Below, piece after piece: positions 9,085 to 21,623 of a stretch of 64,000 nt of DNA. Source of the stretch: 66-474 sp963771735 (GTDB lineage Bacteria; Pseudomonadota; Gammaproteobacteria; Xanthomonadales; Rhodanobacteraceae); the NCBI GenBank assembly GCA_963771735.1, contig CAVYUN010000001.1:754858-818857 (forward strand), in the 5' to 3' direction. Below the pieces are notes generated by a model, which worked only from the letters and a program-made list of their open reading frames with translations, had not been told where the DNA came from and ran no database searches. Made by a program: the position numbers and the translations under genes. Position 1 is the first letter of the stretch, and every line of letters begins with the position of its first letter.

Positions 9085-9126
9085 GGCGACCCACAGCGAT
9101 AAACGCTTGCAAGCGTAACAAGTTGT

Positions 9127-9297
9127 CGTCATTCCGGCGAAAGCCGGACTGCGAAGTCAGGATGCCGTAGCGAACATCGGCGTAGCCGATGGCCCGCAGG
9201 GCGAGCGCCAAGGATGGCGCGAGTAACCCAGTGTCTTGCTCCGCAAGATCAGAGTCACGGGGTTCCGGATCGCGGCTGCGCCGCGTGCGGAATGACG
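9127..9297 (-). repeat. Intergenic palindromic repeat with inverted ends (MITE/REP-like)
   Basis: A 171-bp element bounded by a perfect 10-bp inverted repeat, CGTCATTCCG (9127-9136) and CGGAATGACG (9288-9297). Inside the left end is the hairpin CCGGC-GAAA-GCCGG (9134-9147). Related GTC-CCCGGC hairpins lie at 10163-10182 and 13240-13257. Elements of this type are scattered between genes in xanthomonads. It separates rpmA from obgE. The strand is arbitrary. Confidence 0.7.
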
Positions 9298-9320
9298 CCG
9301 GAAATCGATGGACTGCTCAA

Positions 9321-9349
9321 ACGAAAAGCCCCGCTCGAAGCGGGGCCTT
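9321..9349 (-). terminator. Terminator of the rplU-rpmA operon
   Basis: On the minus strand the hairpin GCCCCGCT-TCG-AGCGGGGC (9328-9346) is followed by TTTTCGT. It lies 24 bp after the rpmA stop, as expected for a factor-independent terminator. Confidence 0.85.
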
Positions 9350-9372
9350 CCGATTAACGTTGTCGGTTCACG

Positions 9373-9633
9373 TCAGCCCGCGACCACGTTCACGGTGCGA
9401 CGGCCGCCGTTCGGGCCCTTGGTGGTGAACTCCACCTTGCCGTCGACCAGCGCGAACAGCGTGTGGTCGCGGCCGAGGCCCACGCCGACGCCCGGATGGA
9501 ACTGGGTGCCGCGCTGGCGCACGATGATGTTGCCGGCTTCGACGACCTGGCCGCCGAACAACTTGACGCCGAGGTATTTCGGGTTGGAGTCGCGGCCGTT
9601 GCGCGAGGAACCTACGCCTTTTTTGTGTGCCAT
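9373..9633 (-). CDS. rpmA: 50S ribosomal protein L27
   Basis: Large-subunit protein near the peptidyl-transferase centre. It has 86 residues starting MAHKKGVGSSRNGRDS, the standard bacterial N-terminus without the Firmicutes cleavage extension, followed by GGQVVEAGNIIVRQRGT. It is the second gene of the rplU-rpmA operon, 11 bp after rplU, with AGGAGA just upstream of the ATG. Confidence 0.99.
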   Translation of the reverse strand: MAHKKGVGSSRNGRDSNPKYLGVKLFGGQVVEAGNIIVRQRGTQFHPGVGVGLGRDHTLFALVDGKVEFTTKGPNGGRRTVNVVAG

Positions 9634-9644
9634 TTAGCTTCTCC

Positions 9645-9965
9645 TCACTTGCTGCCGGCGCTGATGCCAGTCACTTCGATTTCGGTGTAATGCTGCCGGT
9701 GGCCCATCTGCTTGCGATGGTGCTTGCGGCGGCGGAACTTGACGATGCGGACCTTGTCGGCACGACCGTGGCCGCGCACCTTGGCGGAGACGCTGGCGCC
9801 CGCCACGGCGGGTGTGCCGACGGTGACGCTGTCGCCTTCGCCGACCAGCAGCACGTTGTCGAACGTGATCGCGGCATCGGGTTCGGCATCCAGTTTCTCG
9901 ACGCGCAGGACTTCGCCCTGCATCACGCGGTACTGGCGACCGCCGGTAACAATGACTGCGTACAT
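9645..9965 (-). CDS. rplU: 50S ribosomal protein L21
   Basis: Binds 23S rRNA in the large subunit. It has 106 residues beginning MYAVIVTGGRQYRVMQGE, with the basic KFRRRKHHRKQMGHRQ segment near the C-terminus. It is the first gene of the two-gene ribosomal operon with rpmA. The region upstream, to uvrA, holds a REP-like repeat. Confidence 0.99.
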   Translation of the reverse strand: MYAVIVTGGRQYRVMQGEVLRVEKLDAEPDAAITFDNVLLVGEGDSVTVGTPAVAGASVSAKVRGHGRADKVRIVKFRRRKHHRKQMGHRQHYTEIEVTGISAGSK

Positions 9966-10121
9966 GATCTTGGCTCTCGGGTTCTGTCGTTATTCTGGGT
10001 GTCACGCGCACGCATCCGCGCGCGCGAACCGCCGATTTTAGCGTGATGCCGGGGCTTTGGGCAAGCCGCCTTCCCGCCAGTGGGAGCGAGTACAAGGGGT
10101 GCGGGCCGCGCGGCCCCGGGG

Positions 10122-10185
10122 CCGTCATCCCGACGTGGACCGGAATCCAGTCGGGAAAATGCGTCCCGGCCTGCGCCGGGACAAC
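10122..10185 (+). repeat. REP-like palindromic repeat upstream of uvrA
   Basis: Contains CCGTCATCCCGACGTGGACC and then the perfect hairpin GTCCCGGC-CTGC-GCCGGGAC at 10163-10182. It shares its core with elements at 9127 and 13187. It lies between the divergent rplU and uvrA genes. Confidence 0.6.
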
Positions 10186-10286
10186 CAAACGGGCGTCCGG
10201 CCACCCCGACGCCCATCGAAATCCGGCCGCATGAACCCCAAATCAGGCGGGTCGCTATAGTAACGGGCTTTGCCGCACGCATCCCC

Positions 10287-13153
<2,867 letters not shown>

Positions 13154-13186
13154 AACAAACGCTGGCGCGAATCCGGCTGCCTGCGC

Positions 13187-13265
13187 GCCGTCCCGGCGAA
13201 GTCCGGATTCCATTTTTGTTTGACCTGCCCCGACCTGGATCCCGGCCTTCGCCGGGAAGACGAAA
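13187..13265 (+). repeat. REP-like palindromic repeat after uvrA
   Basis: Carries GCCGTCCCGGCGAAGTCCGG and the hairpin TCCCGGC-CTTC-GCCGGGA at 13240-13257, the same core as the elements at 9127 and 10122. It fills the gap between uvrA and the thioesterase gene. Confidence 0.6.
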
Positions 13266-13276
13266 GGTAAAACCGC

Positions 13277-13840
13277 ATGACCGACGACAACAAGAAAAAA
13301 ACTTCCCGCCGCGCACCCCGCAAACGCGCCAAGGCCAAGGCGCCAGCGCGCGCGCCGGAAACAAAACGCGACAGCCGCGCGCAGCCCGCACCGCAAGCAA
13401 AGCGCGAACGGCCGACGCAATCCGAGCCACCGTCGTCACCGGCGCCAATGCTCGCCGTGATCCCGATGCACGTGCGCTGGCGCGACCTCGATGCCTTCAA
13501 CCACGTCAACAACTCGTCGTACCTGACGTTCCTGGAAGAAGCACGCCTGCAATGGCTGCGCACGGTGCCGGGCGAATGGTTCCACGCGCATGCGATGCCG
13601 GTGATGGCCGCGGTGGAGCTGCACTACCGCAAGCCGATCGAATGGCCCGCCGAAGTCGACGTGCAGCTGGGCTGCGAGCGACTCGGCAAATCCTCGGTCA
13701 CCATCGGCAACCGCATCGTGGACCGCCATGACGCATCCATCGTGTACGCCGACGGCAATGTGGTGATGGTGTGGATCGATCCCGCGACCGGCGGCTCGGT
13801 GCCGCTGCCGGACGCGATCCGCAAGACTTGCGGCGATTGA
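13277..13840 (+). CDS. Acyl-CoA thioesterase, 4HBT hot-dog family, with a basic N-terminal tail
   Basis: Probable cytoplasmic acyl-CoA thioesterase of the YbgC/FadM type. The hot-dog domain starts near residue 58 with MLAVIPMHVRWRDLDAFNHV; the Asp72 region (RDLDAFNHVNN) is the usual active-site stretch, followed by YLTFLEEARLQWL and YRKPIEWPAEVDVQ. The first 57 residues are a Lys/Arg/Ala/Pro-rich tail (KKKTSRRAPRKRAKAKAP) not typical of the family. An internal ATG at 13448 would give the bare domain (130 aa), so the tail may be real or a start-site artefact. A weak hairpin follows the gene. Confidence 0.88.
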   Translation: MTDDNKKKTSRRAPRKRAKAKAPARAPETKRDSRAQPAPQAKRERPTQSEPPSSPAPMLAVIPMHVRWRDLDAFNHVNNSSYLTFLEEARLQWLRTVPGEWFHAHAMPVMAAVELHYRKPIEWPAEVDVQLGCERLGKSSVTIGNRIVDRHDASIVYADGNVVMVWIDPATGGSVPLPDAIRKTCGD

Positions 13841-13856
13841 ACCCATCCCCACCCAT

Positions 13857-13877
13857 CCCTCTCCCTGAAGGGGAGGG
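13857..13877. terminator. Short GC hairpin between convergent genes (possible terminator)
   Basis: CCCTCTCCCTGAAGGGGAGGG forms a short imperfect hairpin 17 bp after the thioesterase stop; a TTTTC run follows at a distance. It may serve the thioesterase gene on one side and tsaB on the other. Confidence 0.4.
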
Positions 13878-13973
13878 CTTGTACTTTTCAGGACCGAATG
13901 TCGGGCCGGTTCTTCACCCCGATCCGGACCGGCTTCCAGCGGACCCAGGTATCGTGAGCGGGCAACAGGACCG

Positions 13974-14663
13974 TCAGGAACGCTGCTGTTCTTCCAGCGT
14001 CAACGCCACCTTGTCGCGCAGGTACACCGGCAGTGCCTGTTCCGGCGGCACGCCCTCGCCCGCCGCCAGCAGCGGCACGGCCAGGCGCGCGATGTCGCTG
14101 GCTTGCGGATAACGGCCACCGTCGGTCCACGATGGCGCCGACGGCAAACGACTGCTGATCGCATCGGCGTAGGCATGCCAGCCCGTACCGATCACGTTCC
14201 ATGCCTCGGCTTCCGGCAACTTCAAGTCCGAAGCCGCCAGCACGCGTTCCGCGTCAAGCGGCTCGGCAAGTCCGTGAGCATCGAAACGAAACGTGCCCGC
14301 GTAGATTTCCCCGCGGCGCGCGTCGATCGCGGCGAGGATCGCCGCACCATTCTTCGGCGCCTGCATCGCCAGCGCCGCCAACGACGACACCGGCACCACC
14401 AGCAGGTCCAGTGCCAGCGCCAGGCCCTGCGCCACCGAGATCGCCAGGCGTACGCCGGTGAACGCGCCGGGCCCACGCCCCACCGCGATCGCACCGAGCT
14501 GGCGGCGCGTGATGCCGGCCTCGGCCAGCAGCGCTTCCGCCATCGGCAGCACCAGTTCGGCGTGGCGGCGCGGTGCCAGCTCGCTGCGGTCGATCACCAC
14601 GCCGTCGCGCAGCAACGCGACGGAACAGTTTTCGGTGGCGGTTTCGATGGCGAGCAGGTTCAT
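13974..14663 (-). CDS. tsaB: tRNA threonylcarbamoyladenosine biosynthesis protein TsaB
   Basis: ASKHA-fold partner that supports TsaD and TsaE in t6A synthesis. From the ATG at 14663 the product is 229 aa and begins with the conserved MNLLAIETATENCSVALL, followed by HAELVLPMAEALL and GRGPGAFTGVRLA. The open frame extends 10 codons further, but those lie inside the upstream gene. The ATG overlaps the stop of the upstream VOC gene (ATGA), so the two are translationally coupled. Confidence 0.97.
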   Translation of the reverse strand: MNLLAIETATENCSVALLRDGVVIDRSELAPRRHAELVLPMAEALLAEAGITRRQLGAIAVGRGPGAFTGVRLAISVAQGLALALDLLVVPVSSLAALAMQAPKNGAAILAAIDARRGEIYAGTFRFDAHGLAEPLDAERVLAASDLKLPEAEAWNVIGTGWHAYADAISSRLPSAPSWTDGGRYPQASDIARLAVPLLAAGEGVPPEQALPVYLRDKVALTLEEQQRS

Positions 14664-15040
14664 CCGGGCATTTTCGCAGACGGCGGCTGCCATAACTCGA
14701 TGCGCGTACCGTCCGGATCCACGATCCAGCCGAAGCGTCCGTTTTCGTCCGCGTGCACGTTCGGGTCGACTTCGATGCCCTCGGCACGCAGCTTCGCGAG
14801 CAATGCGTCCAGGTCATCGACGCGGAAGTTGAGCATGAATTCCCGTGTGCTCGGCGCGAAATATTGCGTATCCATCCCGAACGGCGCCCACAGCGTCGAC
14901 CCCGGTCGCGTGGCGTCCTCGGCGAAGCTCGCGCCGTAGTCGTTCACCTCGATGCCGAGGTGCTTCGCATACCACGCGCGCAGCGCCTGCGGATCGCGGG
15001 ATTTGAAAAAGATGCCGCCGAATCCGATGACTTTGCCCAT
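14660..15040 (-). CDS. VOC-family (glyoxalase/bleomycin-resistance-like) protein
   Basis: A 126-residue protein of the vicinal oxygen chelate fold: an N-terminal beta-alpha unit (GGIFFKSRDPQALRAWYAKHLG) and a C-terminal half ending FGWIVDPDGTRIELWQPP, where the terminal Glu is a usual metal ligand. The substrate is unknown. It sits between the DinG-type helicase gene (3 bp upstream) and tsaB (4-bp overlap), suggesting one transcript for all three. Confidence 0.9.
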   Translation of the reverse strand: MGKVIGFGGIFFKSRDPQALRAWYAKHLGIEVNDYGASFAEDATRPGSTLWAPFGMDTQYFAPSTREFMLNFRVDDLDALLAKLRAEGIEVDPNVHADENGRFGWIVDPDGTRIELWQPPSAKMPG

Positions 15041-15043
15041 GGC

Positions 15044-16966
<1,923 letters not shown>

Positions 16967-17232
16967 CGCGCAAGTATCGCCGATGCGGAACGCCCGCGTC
17001 GTCCGCGCGCAGTGGCACTGCCATGTTCCGCTGAACCGACGAAGTGCATATCGCCGTTTCTGGGGAAATAAACCTTTAGCACCCCACATTGCGCGATATG
17101 CAAAACAGGATTGCCCCGCACCTCGCGACATGCCTGCAACGCAAGCGCTTGACGTTGCGCAGGATTTTTCCGCTTGACGTGCCAAACGCAGCGCGCAAGG
17201 ATGTGTGCATATCCCCGGATTCGGGGTCTACT
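16967..17232. other. Intergenic region upstream of yoaA
   Basis: No gene is supported here. It must hold the yoaA promoter on the minus strand, but no clear -10/-35 pair stands out. A short hairpin CCCCG-GATT-CGGGG lies at about 17213-17226. Base composition starts to drop toward the right, where the cassette relic begins. Confidence 0.6.
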
Positions 17233-17244
17233 AAGCGTTAGTTT
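17233..17244 (+). repeat. Half of an integron attC site (relic)
   Basis: AAGCGTTAGTTT matches the 3' core (R' box, GTTAG) of an attC site. The rest of the site is not recognisable upstream. It sits just where a cassette boundary is expected, before the decayed cassette gene at 17265. Confidence 0.5.
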
Positions 17245-17264
17245 ACTTTGCAAACTCTATTCGC

Positions 17265-17735
17265 ATGGAGACATACAACACACGGCTTCGCGACATTTGG
17301 CACCGGGCTAATCCACCCGTAGTCTTTCGGCGTGGTTCCGGAAATCCACTTCTCGTGCGCCTTCCATACGCCGCCAACAACTTCGATTGGCTTCGTGGCG
17401 ACAAGCGACACAAGCCGCAATGGAATAAGCAATTCAAATGTTGGGAAGTCCCTGTTGCTTGGTACGACTGGCTTGCACGGCGAGCTTGTCGAAAAATTTG
17501 CAAGTGCATACTTGGTGCAGCTCTAATCGGGAACAGCAGAAGTGTGCTCCAGCGTGCTGAAATGCCGAAGGTCTACATTGCGAGTGTTCTTGCATGGGGG
17601 CAAACCATGGGACCTAGGGCATCCTGGCGGCCTCTGGCACGAAGTTTCGGATACCTTTGCATTCGAGTCGGGGGCCAAAGAAGTATGCCTGTCGTCTGCT
17701 TGTTCCAGCCCAGTAAGCGCAATCTAACTGCTCGC
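17265..17735 (+). pseudogene. Decayed cassette gene, cysteine-rich hypothetical family
   Basis: The N-terminal part (METYNTRLRDIWHRANPPVV and on to KCWEVPVAWYDWL) reads in one frame. A second frame then shows KCAPAC-stop-NAEGLHCECSC followed by MGANHGT and a stop at 17615. A third frame gives GHPGGLWHEVSDTFAFESG. The stop at 17558-17560 is a TGA where related proteins have Trp (CAPACWNA). From memory this is a cysteine-rich hypothetical family found in mobile cassettes; its function is unknown. At least two frameshifts and two stops make it a clear pseudogene. It ends in an attC site, like a cassette gene. Confidence 0.75.
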
Positions 17736-17793
17736 TCCAGACGGACGCTTACCCGCTACGCGGGTTCGCGCCGCTAAGCTCAAGCGTTAGCTT
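17723..17793 (+). repeat. Integron attC recombination site (aadA-like)
   Basis: A 71-bp site running from TCTAAC (17723-17728) to GCGTTAGCTT (17784-17793), with an inner stem GCTTAC...GCTAAGC around the palindrome CCGC-TA-CGCGG. The right end GCTAAGCTCAAGCGTTAG closely resembles the attC end of the aadA cassettes (GCTTAACTCAAGCGTTAG). It is oriented with the decayed cassette gene to its left. Confidence 0.85.
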
Positions 17794-17812
17794 GCTATGG
17801 GAGAACCGTATC

Positions 17813-18540
17813 TTGAAGAAAACAGAGCGGATCAGCTACCCGCCTTACGGCACGTGCATATATTGCGGCGCAACCGAAGGTCTTTCTAGAGACATATCCC
17901 TACGGGTTAGGTGGCACACTGGAATTGCACAAGCAAGCAGTCCCGACTGCGCCAAAGTAACAAACAAAGTCGAACGGGCTGTGCTTCGGGGCGAGCTCAG
18001 GCTGGTCAGGGTTAAGTTTCGGTGCAACTTCAGTCTCGAAGTCAAGCACGCCGAGTGCGCCCAAAACGTAGCCAACCTTGTAGTGATGCGCAACGGCGAC
18101 GAAGTGACTGTTGAGCTGCCGCTCACCAAATATCCAATCTTGGTCCGATGTCTGCTCGCCGGCCGACTCGCGTCGGCATCGAATCAAAAGTGGCATCGAC
18201 AGTTCGCCCGGATCGTCACATGTCCCTTCGGGGCCAATCCAATACAAGGCTGATTCACGTCTTGCGGAGCTTGCGAGCCAGCAGCATGCCGCAAGTTACA
18301 ACGCAGTCCAGCGAGAGTTCGCGGCATGGTGCAGGTGATCTATGGCTGCACAGGGGCGCTTGTCGCGGCTCAAAGCCCCATCGCCACGTGGCATAATCTT
18401 GGCTGCAAACCGCACTCGGTGATTCGTTGGTACGTCTTACATTTCCGCTTGCCGCGCACGCAAACCAAATTCACAGGGTCGTTGTGCTCCCAGATCAAAA
18501 GAGCGGTCAGCTCGTCGCAGACGTGCAGCTCTTCGAGTGA
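17813..18540 (+). pseudogene. Decayed HNH-endonuclease-like cassette gene
   Basis: Starts with a TTG (LKKTERISYPPYGTCIYCG) 20 bp after the attC site. CIYCGATEGLS is followed in another frame by HI-PYGLGGTLEL, then back to SPDCAKVTNKVERAVLRGEL: together the CxxC...(D)EHI.PxGLGG...CxxC layout of an HNH-type nuclease family. The frame is open to 18253. A short stretch near 18465-18535 (HRVVVLPDQKSGQLVADVQL) may be the remains of its C-terminus. Several indels; no function expected. Confidence 0.65.
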
Positions 18541-18680
18541 CTCATAGTGCCCCGCGTTACGGCGTGTTGCTCGACGCGTTCGGCGGCGCTGGCGCAAGTA
18601 GCATCAAGTTTGAAGCGCAAGGCCCGGGCAGATACGATTTCGGCCCCGCTTGATTCAAGCCCCAGCGCGCGGATGCGACC

Positions 18681-19082
18681 ATGAAAATCTCCGCAACCGT
18701 CAACAACTCGGGCACGCAACACGCCGTCGCGGTTTGCACCGACGGCAAAGCACGCCCGCTCGCGATTCCCGCAAAGGATTCCGGCCCGGGTTCCGGCGTG
18801 AACGGCGGCGAGTTGCTGTTGCTGGCGCTGGCGACCTGCTATTGCAACGATCTGTACCGCGAGGCCACGCGCATGGGTATCGCGCTGGAGGCGGTCGAGG
18901 TCGAGGCGAGCGCCACGTTTCCCGGTGTCGGCCTCGCCGCCACCGACATCCGCTATCGGGCCAGGGTAACTTCGCCGGCCGATGCCGGAACGATCACCGA
19001 GTTGCTGCGCGAGACCGACGCGGTCGCGGAAGTGCACAATACCGTCCGGTCCGGTGCACCCGTCACGCTGTTGACGGACTGA
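18681..19082 (+). CDS. OsmC-family protein
   Basis: A 133-residue OsmC/Ohr-type protein; such proteins reduce organic peroxides through two cysteines. The central helix GGELLLLALATCYCNDLYREA carries Cys53 (and Cys55), but the second conserved cysteine near the C-terminus is missing (ending TVRSGAPVTLLTD), so it may be a non-peroxidase branch of the family. It stands alone between the cassette relic and a reductase-like gene. Confidence 0.9.
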   Translation: MKISATVNNSGTQHAVAVCTDGKARPLAIPAKDSGPGSGVNGGELLLLALATCYCNDLYREATRMGIALEAVEVEASATFPGVGLAATDIRYRARVTSPADAGTITELLRETDAVAEVHNTVRSGAPVTLLTD

Positions 19083-19164
19083 AATGACGGCGGGCGTCGT
19101 TGGTCCGGATTTTCGCGTATCGTCGGGCCGCCCATCTCATTGACCGATCATCGACAGGTACCGC

Positions 19165-19812
19165 ATGTCCAGACTGAAAGTGCAAAGCTTCGCCGTTTCG
19201 CTGGACGGTTTCGGCGCGGGTCCGGACCAGGACCTTGAGAATCCGCTGGGCGTTGGCGGTCCCGACTTGATGGAGTGGTTTTTCCACAGCAAGGCGTGGC
19301 GCGCGATGCACGGCGAATCCGGCGGCGAGACCGGGGTCGACAACCAGATGGCCGAACAGGGCTTCGCGAACCTCGGTGCGTGGATCCTCGGCCGCAACAT
19401 GTTCGGCCCGATTCGTGGACCATGGCCGGACGACGACTGGAAAGGCTGGTGGGGCGACGAGCCGCCCTACCACGTGCCGGTGTTCGTGCTCACCCACCAC
19501 GCGCGCGAGCCGTTGCCGATGCAGGGCGGCACGACCTTCCATTTCGTGACCGGCGGCATCCATGCCGCGCTGGATGCCGCGAGGCAGGCCGCCGGCGAAC
19601 GTGACATCCGGCTCGGCGGCGGCGTGGCGACCGTGCGCGAGTTCCTCGCGGCACGCCTGGTCGATGAGCTGCACCTGGCAGTCAGGCCGGTACTGCTGGG
19701 ACGCGGCGAAAACCTGTGGCAGGGTATCGACCTGCGCGCACTTGGTTACGCCTGCGACCGCGTGGTGCCGGGCGAACGCGCCACCCATGTGTTCCTGAGC
19801 CGGCAGGCATGA
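19165..19812 (+). CDS. Dihydrofolate reductase-like (RibD C-terminal domain) protein
   Basis: A 215-residue protein of the RibD_C/DHFR-like fold, of the YyaP/YwjB kind often annotated as dihydrofolate reductase family. Seen: VSLDGFGAGPDQ near the start, AWILGRNMFG, the NADPH-binding-like DIRLGGGVATVREFLAARLVD, and ELHLAVRPVLLGRGENLW. The actual substrate is unknown. A hairpin follows the stop. Confidence 0.9.
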   Translation: MSRLKVQSFAVSLDGFGAGPDQDLENPLGVGGPDLMEWFFHSKAWRAMHGESGGETGVDNQMAEQGFANLGAWILGRNMFGPIRGPWPDDDWKGWWGDEPPYHVPVFVLTHHAREPLPMQGGTTFHFVTGGIHAALDAARQAAGERDIRLGGGVATVREFLAARLVDELHLAVRPVLLGRGENLWQGIDLRALGYACDRVVPGERATHVFLSRQA

Positions 19813-19829
19813 ACGGCACGCGTTGACAT

Positions 19830-19845
19830 GTGTCCGGACGGACAC
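19830..19845 (+). terminator. Short hairpin after the reductase-like gene
   Basis: GTGTCCG-GA-CGGACAC, a perfect 7-bp stem 17 bp after the stop, followed by GTTTG. It is a plausible but weak terminator. Confidence 0.4.
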
Positions 19846-20059
19846 GTTTGCCGCATCGCCGGGTCGTCGCAGCAGAACTGACGGGCGTCCGGGCCGGCGC
19901 CCGCGGGCAACTGCATGGCTTTAACAAATCCTGGAATATGATCGGTGCCCTGGGAGTTCAACAACTGCCTTCGCCGGGGATCCAACCGTCCCCTCCTCGG
20001 GTCGACAGCGCGATGGAAACCGCCAACCGCGCCATGAGTCGGGATCGGGGAGAAATCGC

Positions 20060-20485
20060 ATGAACACGTCGTCGCCCAGGTGGTTCAAGGCCGTCGCCAT
20101 GCTGGCCTTGCTCTGGAATCTGCTCGGCTGTCTCGCGTTTGCTTCCGACCTGCGCGTCGAGCCCGAGGATCTTGCGAAGTTGCCCGATGCGCAACGCGCG
20201 CTGTACGAGACGCGGCCGTTCTGGGCCGTGGCGGCAACGGCCTTTGCGGTGATCGGCGGCGCGCTTGGCTGCCTCGGTCTGCTGCTGGGCAAGAAGTGGG
20301 CTTACTTCCTGCTGCTGTTGTCGCTGGCCGGCATCCTGGTCCAGGACTTCGCACTGTTCGTGCTGGCCAATGGTGCCAGCGTGGCCGAACCGGCAGCGGT
20401 AATCCTGCAGATTCTGGTTTTGCTGGTCGGGATCGGGCTGGTCGTGCTCAGCCTCAAGGGCATGGCGCGTGGCTGGCTGGCCTGA
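20060..20485 (+). CDS. Small integral membrane protein, function unknown
   Basis: 141 residues with four hydrophobic segments (about 9-29, 53-75, 79-102 and 110-132). A soluble loop between the first two (RVEPEDLAKLPDAQRALYET) resembles that of many Xanthomonadales inner-membrane proteins of unknown role. The ATG follows GGGGAGAAATCGC, a plausible ribosome-binding site. No partner genes nearby suggest a role. Confidence 0.75.
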   Translation: MNTSSPRWFKAVAMLALLWNLLGCLAFASDLRVEPEDLAKLPDAQRALYETRPFWAVAATAFAVIGGALGCLGLLLGKKWAYFLLLLSLAGILVQDFALFVLANGASVAEPAAVILQILVLLVGIGLVVLSLKGMARGWLA

Positions 20486-20509
20486 GTCCGCGCCGGCTCT
20501 GCGCCTGGC

Positions 20510-20890
20510 TCAGGCCATCGCGGAGCCGCGATACTCGCAACCCTCGCCGCTCTGCGCACGCTTGACCACCACGCGTTGCAGTTGCGGCAGGTCGCCGAGT
20601 TTTTCCCACACGAAGCGGGCGATGTTTTCCATGGTCGGGATGCCGAGGCCTTCCACGTCGTTGAGCATGCGGTGGTCGAGCGCGTCGCGCGCGACCCCGA
20701 TGCGGCGCTCCAGGTCGCCCATGTCCACCACCCAGCCGCGCGCGTTCAATGGACCGTGCACCCACACTTCCACCTGGTATGAATGCCCGTGCACGCGACG
20801 GTAGCGCGGATCACCGTCGTCGCCAGCGTCGAGCTGGTGGGCGGCGTCGAAGCGGAATTCCTTCCAGACGGTGAAGACGTGTTCGCTCAT
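20510..20890 (-). CDS. queD: 6-carboxytetrahydropterin synthase-like protein (QueD), catalytic Cys absent
   Basis: Queuosine-pathway enzyme that converts 7,8-dihydroneopterin triphosphate to 6-carboxytetrahydropterin. The 126-residue product has the zinc ligands in FDAAHQL and VHGHSYQVEV, the ALDHRMLND stretch with the catalytic His-Asp, and SGEGCEYRG at the end. The usual catalytic cysteine of the CxxxHGH motif is Tyr here (YRRVHGH), which is unusual. The ATG overlaps the queE stop (ATGA). The context still argues for queuosine synthesis. Confidence 0.9.
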   Translation of the reverse strand: MSEHVFTVWKEFRFDAAHQLDAGDDGDPRYRRVHGHSYQVEVWVHGPLNARGWVVDMGDLERRIGVARDALDHRMLNDVEGLGIPTMENIARFVWEKLGDLPQLQRVVVKRAQSGEGCEYRGSAMA

Positions 20891-21519
20891 GGGATGCCAA
20901 GGTACTTGTGGGTCTGCAGGCTCAAGCGCCAGTGCGGATGGGCCTTGCAGTAATCGATCGCCGCGCGGGTATTTTCCGCGGCGCGCGGTCCGTCCATCGG
21001 CTGCAGGAAGAAGTGCGTCGCAGCGAAACCAGCGAAGCGCTCCGGCAGCGCGGCAGGTTGCGGATAGACCAGTTTCAGCTCGTTCGCGTGTTGCAGTCTC
21101 ACCGGCGCGGTGTTCTTCGGACTCACGGTGATCCAGTCGAGCCCGGCCGGCGCTTCCAGCGTGCCGTTGGTTTCCACCGCGCATTCGAAACCACGCGCGT
21201 GCATGGCTTCGAGCAACGGTGCGTCGAGCTGCAGCAGCGGCTCGCCGCCGGTAAACACCACGAAACGGTTTTCGGTTTGATCCTGCGGCCACAGGGCGGC
21301 GATCCGATCGGCGAGCGTCGCGGCGTCCGGGTACTTGCCGCCGCGTTCACCGTCGGTGCCGGCGAAATCGGTATCGCAGAAATCGCACACCGCGCCCGCG
21401 CGGTCGGCCTCCCGGCCCGACCACAGGTTGCAGCCGGCGAACCGGCAGAACACGGCCGGGCGCCCGGCGTGAAAGCCCTCGCCCTGCAGGGTGTGAAAGA
21501 TTTCCTTGATCGCGTACAT
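20887..21519 (-). CDS. queE: 7-carboxy-7-deazaguanine synthase (radical SAM)
   Basis: Radical-SAM enzyme that turns 6-carboxytetrahydropterin into the 7-deazaguanine core of queuosine. The 210-residue protein begins MYAIKEIFHTLQGEGFH. The cluster motif is split by an insertion: CRFAGCNLW ... CDFCDTDF, the long-spacing form seen in many proteobacteria. TGGEPLLQ and VETNGTLEAP are typical. It is the first gene of a queE-queD pair with a 4-bp overlap. Confidence 0.95.
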   Translation of the reverse strand: MYAIKEIFHTLQGEGFHAGRPAVFCRFAGCNLWSGREADRAGAVCDFCDTDFAGTDGERGGKYPDAATLADRIAALWPQDQTENRFVVFTGGEPLLQLDAPLLEAMHARGFECAVETNGTLEAPAGLDWITVSPKNTAPVRLQHANELKLVYPQPAALPERFAGFAATHFFLQPMDGPRAAENTRAAIDYCKAHPHWRLSLQTHKYLGIP

Positions 21520-21623
21520 TCCGGCATTCGTCTTCCGAACCCGCTATTTTGCCAGCGCGGGCGGCTGTTTGCCGGTTGCCATACGTCCCGACGGCGGCTC
21601 CATCACCAAACCGAAGGTCCGAC

